From Lysinibacillus xylanilyticus (GTDB lineage Bacteria; Bacillota; Bacilli; Bacillales_A; Planococcaceae), in contig NZ_LFXJ01000005.1 of the NCBI RefSeq assembly GCF_001183605.1, positions 1,309,163 through 1,373,162 on the forward strand: 64,000 nt of DNA. Direction: 5' to 3'. A program made the position numbers and the translations under genes. How positions within the stretch are numbered: the stretch's first letter is position 1; the number at the start of each line of letters is the position of its first letter. Under the pieces are notes generated by a model. The model made no database searches and was not told the DNA's origin. It saw nothing but the letters and a program-made list of their open reading frames with translations. Positions 18,412 to 28,363 of this stretch are shown piece by piece.

Positions 18412-19299
18412 TCACGTTTGTTTAATTTTTCGGGGAATTCTAAATCCTAAAGCTATAGCTGCACCTATACAGCTAGATAGACATCCTATTATCAAATATA
18501 TTGAAAGAAGTGATTCACCAATTAGAACAGATGCTATACCCCCAATAACCGGAAATAAAGCTACCATGTACCCACTTTTGGCAGCACCTATTCTTTCAAC
18601 AAGCTTTAAATAAAATAGCCATGCTAGGAAAGATGCTATCAATGTTAAGTACAGTAAAGCAGATATGTATGTTGTTGATGTAGGAATTATGATTTTTTGT
18701 CCCTGTAACAATACAATTATTGACATTAAAATACTTCCTACAGCAAAACCAATTGCATTAGAATAAATAGGATCAATCTTTACTCTGGCGTTCCTTGCAG
18801 AACTTACATCACCAATCGCTGTAAGTACTGTACCTAAAAGAGCAACCATAATGCCTTTTAGAACATCTGTGCTAGAAAAATTACTTAAAGAAGGATAAAT
18901 GAGAACACAAACTCCAAACACCCCTAAAAGTCCTCCAAACAAAACACGAGGATGTAGTTGCTCTTTTAAGAAAATACGAAGAGCTAACGGCGTCAGTATC
19001 ACTTTTAATGAAAAGATTAATGTTACAATTGCTGCTGAGCTTAATATTGTTGCGTAATATAGGCATAAATAACTTAAAGCAAAGTTACAAACACCAAACA
19101 CAATGATAAAGGGTATATCTTTCCTTGTAGGTACCCCTTTAGGCTTAATAAACATTACTAGGGCAATAAATAAAAATGCAGTAATAACAAGCCGATAAGT
19201 CAAAGATAATTCTAAGCTTACTGGCGTTCCTTGAATTTTCACTGCAATAAAATTAAGCCCCCACACTATTAAACAAAATACATACATTAGATTTGTCAC
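18412..19299 (-). CDS. EamA/DMT family transporter
   Basis: 295 aa with ten membrane helices arranged as two EamA repeats (about 1-135 and 150-285). The opening LMYVFCLIVWGLNFIAVKIQG and the later AALLYLTLIASFLAWLFYLKLVERIGA are typical of drug/metabolite exporters such as RhaT/YdcZ relatives. Substrate unknown; amino acid or metabolite efflux is common in the family. Start is GTG with a modest AGAAGG 13 bases ahead; an ATG four codons in is an alternative. Confidence 0.88.
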   Translation of the reverse strand: MTNLMYVFCLIVWGLNFIAVKIQGTPVSLELSLTYRLVITAFLFIALVMFIKPKGVPTRKDIPFIIVFGVCNFALSYLCLYYATILSSAAIVTLIFSLKVILTPLALRIFLKEQLHPRVLFGGLLGVFGVCVLIYPSLSNFSSTDVLKGIMVALLGTVLTAIGDVSSARNARVKIDPIYSNAIGFAVGSILMSIIVLLQGQKIIIPTSTTYISALLYLTLIASFLAWLFYLKLVERIGAAKSGYMVALFPVIGGIASVLIGESLLSIYLIIGCLSSCIGAAIALGFRIPRKIKQT

Positions 19300-19785
19300 T
19301 GTATTTACTATACCTTCTGTCGTTCTTTAATTAACGAAATATCTAGAGAGAATATCCAACAGTTTTAGGAAAGAATTATCTTCTCTTGGAATTATCGCCT
19401 AATACATATTATCATCGTATTTCAAGTTTGTAAAAAGGTTTTTCCCTAACCTACTTAGCTTTGTAGATTCCTGAAAACGATGGAATCTATACATGTTACA
19501 AACTTTATTGACCAAACAAGCGTCTGGTCATTTGTTTATATGGTTTAAAAGCAATCCCTCAACTTGATTTTTTAACGCCTGATTAGCATATCTTAATACT
19601 TGGTCCTCTCCAGGTGTAGTAACGGTTAAATCGCTGAAATACTCGCTCACCTTTTCCTACTTTGCTAAATCTCTTTTGATGTTGTATTGTTCGCTAGTTA
19701 TAGCTTTTAAGAGTTTTTCAATCAATTACATGTAAACCTTACACATCTTTAGATTTTCAATGACCGAAAAATCACGCTGTAATGA
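19300..19785. other. Gap with an operator-like palindrome and a decayed frame
   Basis: TGACCA...TGGTCA (19509-19530, 6-bp arms, 10-bp spacer) resembles a TetR-family operator. To the right, reading the minus strand from about 19670 to 19528, a frame with one internal stop gives ...FSDLTVTTPGEDQVLRYANQ and then a C-terminal ALKNQVEGLLLNHINK ending in TGA. This looks like the tail of a lost gene. Neither is enough to name a gene. Confidence 0.35.
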
Positions 19786-20049
19786 TTGTATTGTCAAATC
19801 CAATATAACAAATTTGAAGAATTGAAATTGGTTGGATTAGCATCAGGGAAAGAGTTATATTACAAATTTCCACATGGGGATGAAATTTATAATGCGACGG
19901 CCATTTTTAAAGCAACAGCTGTAAAAGGCATTATTAAGCAAAATGAGGAGAGTAAAGATTTAAAATATTTCCCTTTAGAAAAACTTCCAGATTTAAATTA
20001 TACAACATTGAAATTACTAGAAAAGGTTGGCTATATTTCAACTGATTAG
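19786..20049 (+). pseudogene. C-terminal fragment of a Nudix hydrolase
   Basis: The 87-residue frame lacks a ribosome-binding site and a Nudix box. Its segments ELKLVGLASGKELYYKFPHG, NATAIFKATAVKGIIKQNEE and LKYFPLEKLPDLNYTTLKLL match the usual C-terminal half of Bacillus Nudix (ADP-ribose pyrophosphatase-like) proteins. The N-terminal half with the catalytic box is missing upstream, so it is a truncated relic. Confidence 0.7.
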
Positions 20050-20211
20050 AAACGGGTCTATTATCCACCTCTCGTTATCCAAAACAATAAACTCACCCAT
20101 CAATCTTGAAAATTACACACAATTCCTTTTGTTAAGCCTCCTCAACCACTTCTATGCCCCCCTGCTTCGCTCTGTTGACCAAAAGACTCAAGCAAGTGTC
20201 CTTATCTTGGT

Positions 20212-20279
20212 GTTCTTCTGAACTTGTTACTTCTCCAATTGGGATGTGCTCACTTACTGTTAGGATAGAACGTGCTTTA
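20212..20279 (-). pseudogene. Internal fragment of a diverged deoD copy
   Basis: Read on the minus strand it encodes KARSILTVSEHIPIGEVTSS followed by EE, matching [20 protein letters not shown] in the intact DeoD. The differences are mostly conservative at protein level, so it seems to come from a once-functional second copy. No flanking deoD sequence is left. Confidence 0.75.
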
Positions 20280-20614
20280 TATATCGAGATTTATGGATAT
20301 TTCCTAAAATCAAACTTTCAAATAATATTACATCTTGTAAAGCAATTTTTCTTGCGTAAAATGCTTATTTTGGTCTCTCACGGTCTCCAGTTTTGAGAGA
20401 CCATTTCAAATGAAAAACTTGTTCCCTACTTTGTCGATTGCAATACACTTAACCTGTTCCAGTAAGGCACCTGAATAAGAAAAACACTGACTTCGTTAAT
20501 GGATGAATCAGTGTTTTTTACGTTATCGATACATCATTTTTTTCAGGAGAAATTCTTAAAAAAGCCATGTATTGAACAAAAGCCTCTTTACAAAATTAAA
20601 CAGTCATTGTACAG
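20280..20614. other. Gap with two hairpins
   Basis: GGTCTCTC/GAGAGACC (about 20371-20402) followed by an AT stretch, and CACTGA...TCAGTG (about 20487-20513) followed by TTTTTTA, look like terminators left from lost genes. No supported ORF. Confidence 0.4.
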
Positions 20615-20683
20615 TTGGTTACACAAGTATACAACCATACAATCAGCATGAGCAAAACTGGGGCAAAGAAAGGAGTGTTCTTG

Positions 20684-21052
20684 TTGAAGCCAATATTAGA
20701 TGAATCACTACCCATCTTTCAGCAAATCGCACAAATAGTAATAAACGACATTGTTGAAGGACACTTAACAGAAGGCGAAAAAGTTCCATCTGAAAATGAA
20801 TTATCAAATTTTTATAACATCAACAGAGCAACTGTAAGAAAAGGACTACAGACTTTGGTTGATGAAGAAATCATTTATAAAAAACGTGGAATTGGGATGT
20901 TTGTTATGGAAGGAGCTAAAACAAAATTGTTAGATGAAAGGAAAAAACAGTATCGAAAGGAATATATATTGCCACTGCTAGAAGAAGCCAAGCGATTGGG
21001 AATGAGTGTTGAGACAGTAATGAAATTAATAAAAGAGGAGGAGAAAAAGTGA
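20684..21052 (+). CDS. GntR family regulator, YtrA type
   Basis: About 122 aa from a TTG start 8 bases after AAAGGAG (the neighbouring TTG at 20681 is equally possible). A GntR winged helix occupies residues 8-75 (PIFQQIAQIVINDIVEGHLT, VPSENELSNFYNINRATVRK, GIGMFVMEGA), followed by a short helical tail. The short tail, lacking a large effector domain, and the ABC genes behind it are typical of the YtrA subfamily, which represses its own ABC operon and responds to cell-envelope antibiotics in B. subtilis. The stop overlaps the ATPase start by 4 bases. Confidence 0.9.
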   Translation: MKPILDESLPIFQQIAQIVINDIVEGHLTEGEKVPSENELSNFYNINRATVRKGLQTLVDEEIIYKKRGIGMFVMEGAKTKLLDERKKQYRKEYILPLLEEAKRLGMSVETVMKLIKEEEKK

Positions 21053-21912
21053 TTCGAGTTAAGAATGTTACCTATGGATACGGTGAGGAACCAATACTAA
21101 AGGATATTTCTTTCAAAGAAATAGAAAATGGTATTACCGCAGTGTGGGGGCGAAATGGGGCTGGTAAAACTACACTAATGAAACTTCTTGCTGGGCATGA
21201 CAAACCAAACAAAGGGATTGTTGAGATTATGGGAGCGGCTCCCTATAATCGAGCAGAGGTAGTTCAATCTGTATGTTATATGCAAGAAAATCACCCATTT
21301 AGTTCTATCTGGAATGTAAAGGATTCTTTGCGATTTGGACAGTATTATTATTCCAATTGGGATATGGATATGGCTAATCGACTTTTAAAGATCTTTAAGC
21401 TGGATGAAAAGAAGAAAATATCAAAGTTATCAAAAGGTATGAAATCTGCTTTGCAGTTTATCATTGGAATTTCTAGCAATGCGAAAATCACAATTCTGGA
21501 TGAACCTAGTAATGGATTAGACGCAAACATGCGTAAGAAAATGTATAAAATTATACGAGAAAGTCAGGAGCAGCATCCAAGATTGTTTTTAGTATCTACT
21601 CATCATATTGAAGAAATCCAACAGATATGTGATTCAATTCTTGTTATTCATGATAAAGAAGTATTCATACATGAACCAATAGATGAAATTAGAGAGTATG
21701 GAATCTGGTTGGTAGGAGACAAAAATAAGATAGAAAAAGTGACGGATGGACAATATGTATTAGAAGCAAGTGAATTAGGATCTAGGTTAAAAGTGATGGT
21801 TGATGTACCTTTTAATGAAAAATGGAAAGAGATCGCATCTTTTCATGGTCTATCAATAGAAAAAGTAAAACTACAAGATTATTTGTTAAATAGGACTGAG
21901 GAGGCAGAATAA
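21049..21912 (+). CDS. ABC transporter ATPase, YtrB/BcrA-like
   Basis: 287 aa. Walker A GRNGAGKTT is at about residue 34, the Q-loop in YMQENHPF, signature LSKGMKSAL, Walker B ITILDEPS and the H-loop STHH are all intact. The GTG start overlaps the regulator's stop (GTGA), so translation is coupled. About 65 C-terminal residues follow the ATPase domain, as in ATPases that pair with ABC-2-like permeases. With the GntR gene in front and a permease behind, it probably exports or responds to an envelope-active compound; the substrate is unknown. Confidence 0.92.
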   Translation: MIRVKNVTYGYGEEPILKDISFKEIENGITAVWGRNGAGKTTLMKLLAGHDKPNKGIVEIMGAAPYNRAEVVQSVCYMQENHPFSSIWNVKDSLRFGQYYYSNWDMDMANRLLKIFKLDEKKKISKLSKGMKSALQFIIGISSNAKITILDEPSNGLDANMRKKMYKIIRESQEQHPRLFLVSTHHIEEIQQICDSILVIHDKEVFIHEPIDEIREYGIWLVGDKNKIEKVTDGQYVLEASELGSRLKVMVDVPFNEKWKEIASFHGLSIEKVKLQDYLLNRTEEAE

Positions 21913-21914
21913 GG

Positions 21915-22637
21915 ATGAATTCTTTATATGGAACATTTCGTTTAGTCTCAGAGGAAGCCTTATTTTATTTAGGTAAATTAATGTTTCTATACATTACTAT
22001 TCCGTTGACGTTGTTGTGGGTCCTTATTGGATATATATTTGGACTTGGAGATGATGTAGTTGCCTCAATTTCTGGTCCCGCTTATTTTTTTATTGCATTA
22101 TTTGGAGTAAATGGATATAGATCAATGTATCCAGTTGCGATTGGGATGGGAAGTACGAGGGTACAATTGCTCAAAGTCTATTATGGTGTAGGTATTTTAA
22201 CAGTTGTTATAAGTATTACTTTTCTAAATGTATTGCAATATATTTTAAAAACTTTATATCTTCGATGGGAAATCGGAGCGAACATTTTACATCCTGGATT
22301 ATTTTTAATAGATGGATATCATTTCTTGGCTTATTTATGGATTGACCTTATGTTTGGACTCTTTTTGTTCGGGGTGCCTTTTCTACTTTATAGTATTTAT
22401 TTTCGTTTAGGGCTGCGGAAAAGCATCATTATTCTCATGTTGTTGTCAGTCATTTTCATGGTTTTATATTATGGTAGTTATTTAAGCGATAGTATGGAAT
22501 GGTTTTTAGAATTATATTTAGATGCTTCGGGGATGACATTGGTTACTTTATTAGGTTTATTTAGTGTTGGAGCATTATTATTATCATACCCTATTATGCG
22601 AAATGCTCCGTTAAAATCAAAGTCTAGAAAGGATTAA
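21915..22637 (+). CDS. ABC transporter permease-like membrane protein
   Basis: 240 aa with about six membrane helices (for example TIPLTLLWVLIGYIFGLG and VPFLLYSIYFRLGLRKSIII). It begins two bases after the ATPase stop and is the last gene of the operon, so it is the likely membrane partner of the ATPase. No single conserved motif ties it to a named permease family. A hairpin terminator follows. Confidence 0.8.
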   Translation: MNSLYGTFRLVSEEALFYLGKLMFLYITIPLTLLWVLIGYIFGLGDDVVASISGPAYFFIALFGVNGYRSMYPVAIGMGSTRVQLLKVYYGVGILTVVISITFLNVLQYILKTLYLRWEIGANILHPGLFLIDGYHFLAYLWIDLMFGLFLFGVPFLLYSIYFRLGLRKSIIILMLLSVIFMVLYYGSYLSDSMEWFLELYLDASGMTLVTLLGLFSVGALLLSYPIMRNAPLKSKSRKD

Positions 22638-22737
22638 ACTGGTAATGTTAATTTCAATATTTGCTCACTTAAGAAATGATAAAAACAGCCTGAAAATCAC
22701 ATGATAGATGCACACTATTGATAGACTGCAAAAAGAT

Positions 22738-22802
22738 AAGGCGAGTGACCTTTTCGATGACCTATGAAAATCACTTTGGTCTCTTTTGGTCTCTCGCCTT
22801 AT
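22738..22802 (+). terminator. Terminator of the GntR-ABC operon
   Basis: AAGGCGAG-GACC and GGTC-CTCGCCTT pair with one mismatch around a long loop, followed by ATTTTGATAAAG. Confidence 0.65.
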
Positions 22803-22823
22803 TTTGATAAAGCCTTGATACCC

Positions 22824-22908
22824 TTACTCTTGAATTGCTGCTTCTAATGCTACAACGATCATATCGTTGAATGTAGTTTGACGTTCTTCTGCTGATGTTA
22901 CTTCACCT
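22824..22908 (-). pseudogene. 3' fragment of a deoD copy
   Basis: The last 27 codons of a purine nucleoside phosphorylase gene read on the minus strand, from [12 protein letters not shown] to the stop after [10 protein letters not shown]. It is nearly identical to the end of intact deoD at 25121, including bases after the stop codon. The rest of the gene is absent, so it cannot be functional. Confidence 0.88.
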
Positions 22909-23071
22909 TTTTCTCAATTTGTGACTATGTATAATTACTTTTTAAAAATAGTAAATGCTAAATCTGTCTAACGCTCACAGTCTCTATAAATGGCTCTGTG
23001 AACTTATTACAATTATTACGGTAAGCTAATTCAACTTAGCTCCTATTGAATTGCATCAGCCGTAAAATCAG
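22909..23071. other. Short gap with partial match to the deoD downstream region
   Basis: Bases near 22990-23040 (AATGGCTCTGTGAACTT, TAATTCAACTTA) partly match 24920-24990 (AATGGCTCTGTAAGCTT, TTATTCGACTTA). This supports an old duplication of DNA surrounding deoD. Confidence 0.4.
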
Positions 23072-23104
23072 AAAAACGATTGCAATGAACGCAACCGTTT
23101 TCTA
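23072..23104 (-). terminator. Terminator of the SLT/SLH gene
   Basis: AAACGGTTGC/GCAATCGTTT stem on the minus strand followed by TTCTGATTTT. Confidence 0.7.
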
Positions 23105-23111
23105 AGTTCAA

Positions 23112-24641
23112 TTATTTTTGCTTTGATACGAATGATTCATATCTTTGAATAAACGCTGATATTTGAGAACGAGTTAAAATTTGGTCAGGGTTATAGCCAC
23201 CGATTGATGTAGCTGTAGTAATCCCATTATCTATGAAAAATTGAATAGCTTCGTTTTGACTTACTGTTTTCCCATAGTAGTAAGATGCCATCAGTTGTGC
23301 CAATGTACCACGTCTAATGCCCTTATCCGCTAGACCTTTAGAAGCTGTAGTTTCTTCATTTGCTAGTACAGGCATTTTGTACTTTTTCGCCATGTTGTAT
23401 AAACCACTTTTGTTCCAAGACGATGTGTTTTTTACACTTGCTAATTCATCTTTTTGAGCGTAACGGAAGAAGATTGTTAGGAAGTGAGCTTCTGTTAATT
23501 GTGTGTTCGGTTGTAACTGTGTTTCATATTTCTTTGTTTTTGCGTTCCATACGTTACCGTAACCACTAATTAAACCTCGGTCGATTGCCCAAATCATATC
23601 ATCTCTCCACCAAGCTGTAGTGCTGAAGTCTGCAAACTTTTTAGCGTAAGCTGAGTAGTCCTGTGTAGTGGTAACTGGAGTTGTAGGCGTTGGTGTTGAT
23701 GTTGAAGCTGAGTAGTTTAAATAACTTGATGCTACATACCCCTTTGTCCCGTCACTTCTTTTCACAGGATACCAAACAAAATGGTTTTTCTTCGTTGATA
23801 CTTCTTCATATTCAAAAGGGCCCGTAATGGTAACAATTTCGCCTTCACGTAAAGTACCCATAGAAGGACTATCCGTAGTAGGTCTTGTCCTTAATGTTAC
23901 ATTAGTTGTTGCACTAACTTTTTGATTTGTTTCAAAAAAATACTTTGATTTATTTAATGGTAAATCAAAATCATAGTTCATCGCTGAAAATTTAATATTT
24001 TCCCTGCTGGTAGAGTCATATTGAAAATGTTCGCGTGAAAAAGGCAGATCTGTTAAGTCTATTAATTCCGATTTCTCAATAATTTGGAGAATTCTTTCTT
24101 GATAGGCATTTGCATTTCTTTCACCAGTTGCTTGGACAATTGGACTATTTACTGGCTTAGTACCGTTATAAGCCATGATAGCGAAGTACCAATGTTCCAG
24201 TACATCTCTTTCCCCGCCGTTGATGCTAGGTAAATCCTTCCGCTTAAACATAGCATCTAGAGTCTCTACACCAGCTTGAATATTATAGGCAATATCGCTT
24301 TTTAGTCTATCTTGATTGTAGCCGGCTTTATTTGTAATTTGCATAACGCCAATTCCATTATCAGCTGTCACAATCGCTTCACCATTCTTATCGAAATGAC
24401 GCCAATTTCCACTTTCACCTTCCGCTATTGCCTTCACAATTTCAGGAGGAACATCATAAATCAGTGCTGTTTCGGTTAACAAACAGTTCATTGTGGAATA
24501 ATCAGGGTTTACTTTCGATGCCGAATCATACTCACATGTATTTGCAATATTATTAGCTAATACATTTTTATCTATATTTATAGATAGGGAGAGGGCACCA
24601 ATGGCAATAACACTAATCAATGGTTTCAATATCTTTTTCAT
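23112..24641 (-). CDS. Surface-anchored lytic transglycosylase with SH3 and SLH domains
   Basis: 509 aa. A signal peptide (MKKILKPLISVIAIGALSLS, cut near VLA) is followed by an SLT domain (about 50-200) with EGESGNWRHF containing the catalytic Glu, GIGVMQITN and YFAIMAYNG, which cleaves glycan strands of peptidoglycan. An SH3b domain follows (about 240-315: VSATTNVTLRTRPTTDSPSM, KGYVASSYLN), then a Thr/Pro linker, then S-layer homology repeats (WWRDDMIWAIDRGLISGYGN, ...IRRGTLAQLMASYYYG) that bind secondary wall polymers. SLH anchoring fits an S-layer-bearing Lysinibacillus-like host. Confidence 0.9.
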   Translation of the reverse strand: MKKILKPLISVIAIGALSLSINIDKNVLANNIANTCEYDSASKVNPDYSTMNCLLTETALIYDVPPEIVKAIAEGESGNWRHFDKNGEAIVTADNGIGVMQITNKAGYNQDRLKSDIAYNIQAGVETLDAMFKRKDLPSINGGERDVLEHWYFAIMAYNGTKPVNSPIVQATGERNANAYQERILQIIEKSELIDLTDLPFSREHFQYDSTSRENIKFSAMNYDFDLPLNKSKYFFETNQKVSATTNVTLRTRPTTDSPSMGTLREGEIVTITGPFEYEEVSTKKNHFVWYPVKRSDGTKGYVASSYLNYSASTSTPTPTTPVTTTQDYSAYAKKFADFSTTAWWRDDMIWAIDRGLISGYGNVWNAKTKKYETQLQPNTQLTEAHFLTIFFRYAQKDELASVKNTSSWNKSGLYNMAKKYKMPVLANEETTASKGLADKGIRRGTLAQLMASYYYGKTVSQNEAIQFFIDNGITTATSIGGYNPDQILTRSQISAFIQRYESFVSKQK

Positions 24642-25004
24642 ATCAGATTATTACACTTCCTTTCATATTTTCTAAAGTTAAAAGGTTCAGATATATGTTA
24701 TCATAAACCCAATATTTGGGATAGTGGTAATATTCAATGTTTCTTTCATTTAACAGGATTGAGTGATAAATGATAGCCCTAACATATATTGTTTAATATT
24801 GATTCGGTGAAAGGGTTGTAAATAGTGATTGTTGGATTTTTACCTTTTTGTGAAATAAGTAAGATTTCTAAAGTCCATTGAAACAAGCCCAAGTCAAATC
24901 TATCAACTCTTTCAGGCTCGTTAAATGGCTCTGTAAGCTTGCTATGTTGCCAAAGAACAAAAGGAACAAGCGAGTGAATTATTCGACTTACTATAAATAA
25001 AAAA
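24642..25004. other. Gap with no supported gene
   Basis: Promoter side of the SLT/SLH gene and downstream DNA of deoD. Only partial repeats shared with 22.9-23.05 kb were noticed. Confidence 0.35.
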
Positions 25005-25052
25005 TACCCAACAAGCTCCGATATTTTCGGTCACTCATTGAGTATTTTTTAT
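25005..25052 (-). terminator. Terminator of deoD
   Basis: AAAAAATACTCAA pairs with TTGGGTATTTTTT, with an inner CCGAAAATATCGG hairpin, 70 bases past the deoD stop. Confidence 0.8.
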
Positions 25053-25120
25053 GCTATTTATTTGTTTGGGCACTTTTGCGCACTTTGAAATTTCTTCCAA
25101 ACTACAAACCCTTGCTACGC

Positions 25121-25828
25121 TTAGTCTTGAATTGCTGCTTCTAAAGCTACAACGATCATATCGTTGAATGTAGTTTGACGTTCTTCTGCTGATGTTACTT
25201 CACCAGTTAGAATGTGGTCACTTACTGTTAGGATAGAAAGTGCTTTACGGCCGTGTTTTGCAGCTAATGTGTAAAGTGCCGCAGATTCCATTTCTACAGC
25301 TAGTACGCCGTATTGAGCTAATTTTTCGTTTTGGTGTTCATCTGAATAGAACATATCTGCTGTAAATATATTACCTACTTGTAAGTTTAAACCAGCTTCT
25401 TTACCTGCATTATATGCTTTTAATAATAAATCAAAGTCAGAGATCGGCGCGAAGTCGATAGCGCTGCCCCAAATGATTTGGTTCATACGTGTATCAGAAG
25501 TTGCTCCTTGAGCTAAAATAACGTCACGAACTTTTACATCTTTTTGAATTGCACCACAAGTACCTACGCGGATTAATTTTTGAACATCATATTCTTGCAT
25601 TAGTTCTGTAGCGTAAATCGAGATTGAAGGCACACCCATACCAGTACCTTGTACAGAAATACGTTTACCTTTATAAGTACCTGTAAAACCAAACATGTTA
25701 CGTACTTCGTTATAGCAAGTAACATCTTCTAAAAACGTTTCAGCAATGTACTTAGCTCGTAATGGATCTCCTGGAAGTAAAATTGTGTCAGCGATTTCGC
25801 CTTTTTTTGCATTAATATGAATACTCAT
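25121..25828 (-). CDS. deoD: Purine nucleoside phosphorylase, DeoD type
   Basis: 235 aa, the standard length for hexameric DeoD. It shows the phosphate loop [38 protein letters not shown], the purine/ribose site [13 protein letters not shown] and the catalytic Asp in [12 protein letters not shown]. It splits purine (deoxy)nucleosides with phosphate to the base and (deoxy)ribose-1-phosphate in the salvage pathway. It stands alone. Two partial copies lie at 20.2 and 22.8 kb. Confidence 0.96.
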   Translation of the reverse strand: MSIHINAKKGEIADTILLPGDPLRAKYIAETFLEDVTCYNEVRNMFGFTGTYKGKRISVQGTGMGVPSISIYATELMQEYDVQKLIRVGTCGAIQKDVKVRDVILAQGATSDTRMNQIIWGSAIDFAPISDFDLLLKAYNAGKEAGLNLQVGNIFTADMFYSDEHQNEKLAQYGVLAVEMESAALYTLAAKHGRKALSILTVSDHILTGEVTSAEERQTTFNDMIVVALEAAIQD

Positions 25829-25941
25829 ACTGCAATCCCTCTTTTCTGTCAGTTATCACTATAAATAATACTGTGTTTCTCATTTTTTCGCAATGCTAGA
25901 CGTCTAGCAACTTGAAATAAATTATTTTATTTTAACTTATA

Positions 25942-26160
25942 TCATGCATGATCTACGTATAATGCCCACAACTCATCAAATACTTCAGTTGTTAAGTTGT
26001 CAGTGGCGTATGATTCAATATACGAAGAAAGCTCATCAAAGTCTTCGCTCTGCTTCGGAAAATTATGTTCGTGGAACGTTTCCTCCGCAAATCGCACCTT
26101 CGGATCTGACCAATCCCCACCTCTGAATGTCAGTACATACAAATAAAAGCTCTTTTTCAT
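25942..26160 (-). CDS. yozE: YozE family protein
   Basis: 72 aa from an ATG preceded by AGAGGGGA; a start 24 bases upstream lies ahead of this ribosome-binding site. [37 protein letters not shown] and VFDELWALY match the SAM-like helical fold of the YozE/UPF0346 family of small cytosolic Bacillales proteins. Its function is not known. In B. subtilis yozE lies in the same chromosomal neighbourhood as the msr and ypm genes found next here. Confidence 0.88.
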   Translation of the reverse strand: MKKSFYLYVLTFRGGDWSDPKVRFAEETFHEHNFPKQSEDFDELSSYIESYATDNLTTEVFDELWALYVDHA

Positions 26161-26419
26161 TCTAGAAATCCCCTCTTTACTCATCTGCTTTCCGCTAGTT
26201 TATCAAAAAATATCTTCTTCGTCACAAAAAAATCTATTAAGTATTTTCTCCTACTATTACGAATAGAACTATTCTCTCGTGAACTCTGGACTTTCGTCTC
26301 AGAAAAATAATATGCATATTTTGTCTGAAAAATGAAAATTTTTAGATAAAAACGATAGAAATACCTAACAAAATAAGGTAAAATTTAAACCAATATTCAA
26401 AAATAGGATGGTGATGGCG

Positions 26420-28258
26420 ATGAAAAACTCTCACAAACTCAGGAACTCTATACAGAAACGCCTGTCTCTCTTTAAAACTGACCTTTCAAAAAAGAAAACA
26501 CATGATCTAGAATTCGATAGGCACAATCTCCCTCCTACTAAAGAAAAACGACAACGTTTTTACCATTTAATACGAGGAAAAGTACTTATTATATTTTCTC
26601 TCATTATTGTTATAAATGGCACAATGGGTTTATTATCGTATATCAATATTCAGAATCTGCAAAGACAAATGAAGGACTTTACTGAGAAAAACGTTCAGGA
26701 ACAATTAACTGTCAACCAACTTGCGTATGAAATTGCGAGGCTCACCAATTTAGAACAAGCCTATTTAATTACCGGGAACGGGAACTTTGCTACTTCTTAT
26801 AAAATGAAAATCGATACCATCGATAAAAAAATGAAAACCTTAGATGAGCAGTTTACAGAAAGAGAGTTAGAATTAAGTCATATACAGGCGATCAATCAAT
26901 ATTATAAAAATTACCTTGAATATTCTAAAAAGGTCATGACAATGCGTGATGAGCTTGGTCTCGAACAAGCTCGCAAGCTCATGATGGGCGGTACTGGCGA
27001 AACGATGAAGAATTATATTGATAAAAATATCGAGTCCATTAATGCGGTTATGGATGATGCTAATAAAGCTAAATTAGATAAACTTAACAAGCAAGTTACG
27101 CTATCCATTACTTCTTTCTTCTTAATTTCAATACTTGGATTTATTGCAATTATTATTTTTGGTTTTATGTTATTTAAATCATTAAGAAACAATACACAGG
27201 CCATTAACCATTCCATTCTCGATATTGCACAGGCTGGTGGCGACTTGACACGACGTGTTAAAGTTCGTAATCGTGACGAGTTTTCAATTATCGCCGCTTC
27301 AACCAATACACTTATTGAATCGATATCTAATTTAATTAAACGTGTCAGTAATCTGGCGGACCACGTTTCAAGTAGTAGCCAGGAGCTAATGTCATTAGCC
27401 GATGAAAATGCGCGTACCATACAGAATATTGCAGATGCTACAGCTGATATCGCGTGTGATAGCGAGAATACGATCTCTAGTATGACTAGCGCACAACAAA
27501 AAATGAGTGATCTTGAGCATTCTGTGAACCATTTAAATGAGCAAGCAAATGCTGTTAAGCGTGCTTCCTTAGCTATGCAACAAGCAGCTGACGAAGGCAG
27601 TAGCTCTGTACAACAATCTTCATTAGTTATGCAAGCAATAGAAGAAACGATGGCCTCCACTACTACCACAGTTGAAGCACTCGGTCGAAAATCCGCCGAC
27701 ATAACATCTATTATCGGCACGATTACTGCTATTTCAGAGCAAACAAATTTACTCGCATTAAATGCAGCAATTGAGGCAGCACGCGCTGGTGAGCACGGAC
27801 GAGGCTTTGCGGTTGTCGCTGATGAAGTTCGAAAGCTAGCAGTGCAATCTCAAAATGCCGCTAGAGAAGTAACATTCATTGTAACGTCCATTCAAGACGA
27901 AGTGACATCCATAATCTCTCAAAACCACGAGGGTGTATCATCCGTTATTCGTGGCGTTGAAGTAACGAATGAAACAAACCAATCTTTAGCCAATATTTTA
28001 ACGCATACTCAAGAAACGACAACAATTATCGCGACTATGGTAGAGAAAATTGCATTAACACTTGATTATAGCAATGCTGTAGCGAATGATTTTGTCCATG
28101 TGAATGCCTATGCTGAGCAATCAGCTGCCAACACAGTCACTTCTGCTGCTGCCGCCACTCAAGGATCAGCATCTATGCAGGAAATTAATGCCGCTGCCAC
28201 AGAGCTTGCTCAACAAGCAGATAGTCTACGAAATCTTGTCAGTGAATTTAAAGTTTAA
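26420..28258 (+). CDS. Methyl-accepting chemotaxis protein
   Basis: About 612 aa. An N-terminal cytoplasmic stretch of 50 residues precedes the first membrane helix ([20 protein letters not shown]), then an extracellular four-helix sensor of CHASE3-like type ([20 protein letters not shown]), a second helix (about 235-260), a HAMP linker and the long coiled-coil signalling domain with the hairpin tip [35 protein letters not shown]. It senses an unknown ligand and signals to CheA. Three in-frame starts (26408, 26414, 26420) are close; the last best fits the GGTGA ahead of it. Confidence 0.93.
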   Translation: MKNSHKLRNSIQKRLSLFKTDLSKKKTHDLEFDRHNLPPTKEKRQRFYHLIRGKVLIIFSLIIVINGTMGLLSYINIQNLQRQMKDFTEKNVQEQLTVNQLAYEIARLTNLEQAYLITGNGNFATSYKMKIDTIDKKMKTLDEQFTERELELSHIQAINQYYKNYLEYSKKVMTMRDELGLEQARKLMMGGTGETMKNYIDKNIESINAVMDDANKAKLDKLNKQVTLSITSFFLISILGFIAIIIFGFMLFKSLRNNTQAINHSILDIAQAGGDLTRRVKVRNRDEFSIIAASTNTLIESISNLIKRVSNLADHVSSSSQELMSLADENARTIQNIADATADIACDSENTISSMTSAQQKMSDLEHSVNHLNEQANAVKRASLAMQQAADEGSSSVQQSSLVMQAIEETMASTTTTVEALGRKSADITSIIGTITAISEQTNLLALNAAIEAARAGEHGRGFAVVADEVRKLAVQSQNAAREVTFIVTSIQDEVTSIISQNHEGVSSVIRGVEVTNETNQSLANILTHTQETTTIIATMVEKIALTLDYSNAVANDFVHVNAYAEQSAANTVTSAAAATQGSASMQEINAAATELAQQADSLRNLVSEFKV

Positions 28259-28363
28259 AGTGTCCTAGAAAGATGTTCATTTTACATGAAGCAAATACAT
28301 GAACTAGCGCCGGAGTTTTTTAAATATAGTTCAATAAACGAGCATTTTATTGGAGATCGTACT

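Noticed and set aside
27013..27720. 235-codon frame antisense to the chemoreceptor gene
   Set aside because: Lies wholly inside a clear MCP gene, no ribosome-binding site, Ser/Ala/Ile composition typical of an antisense shadow.
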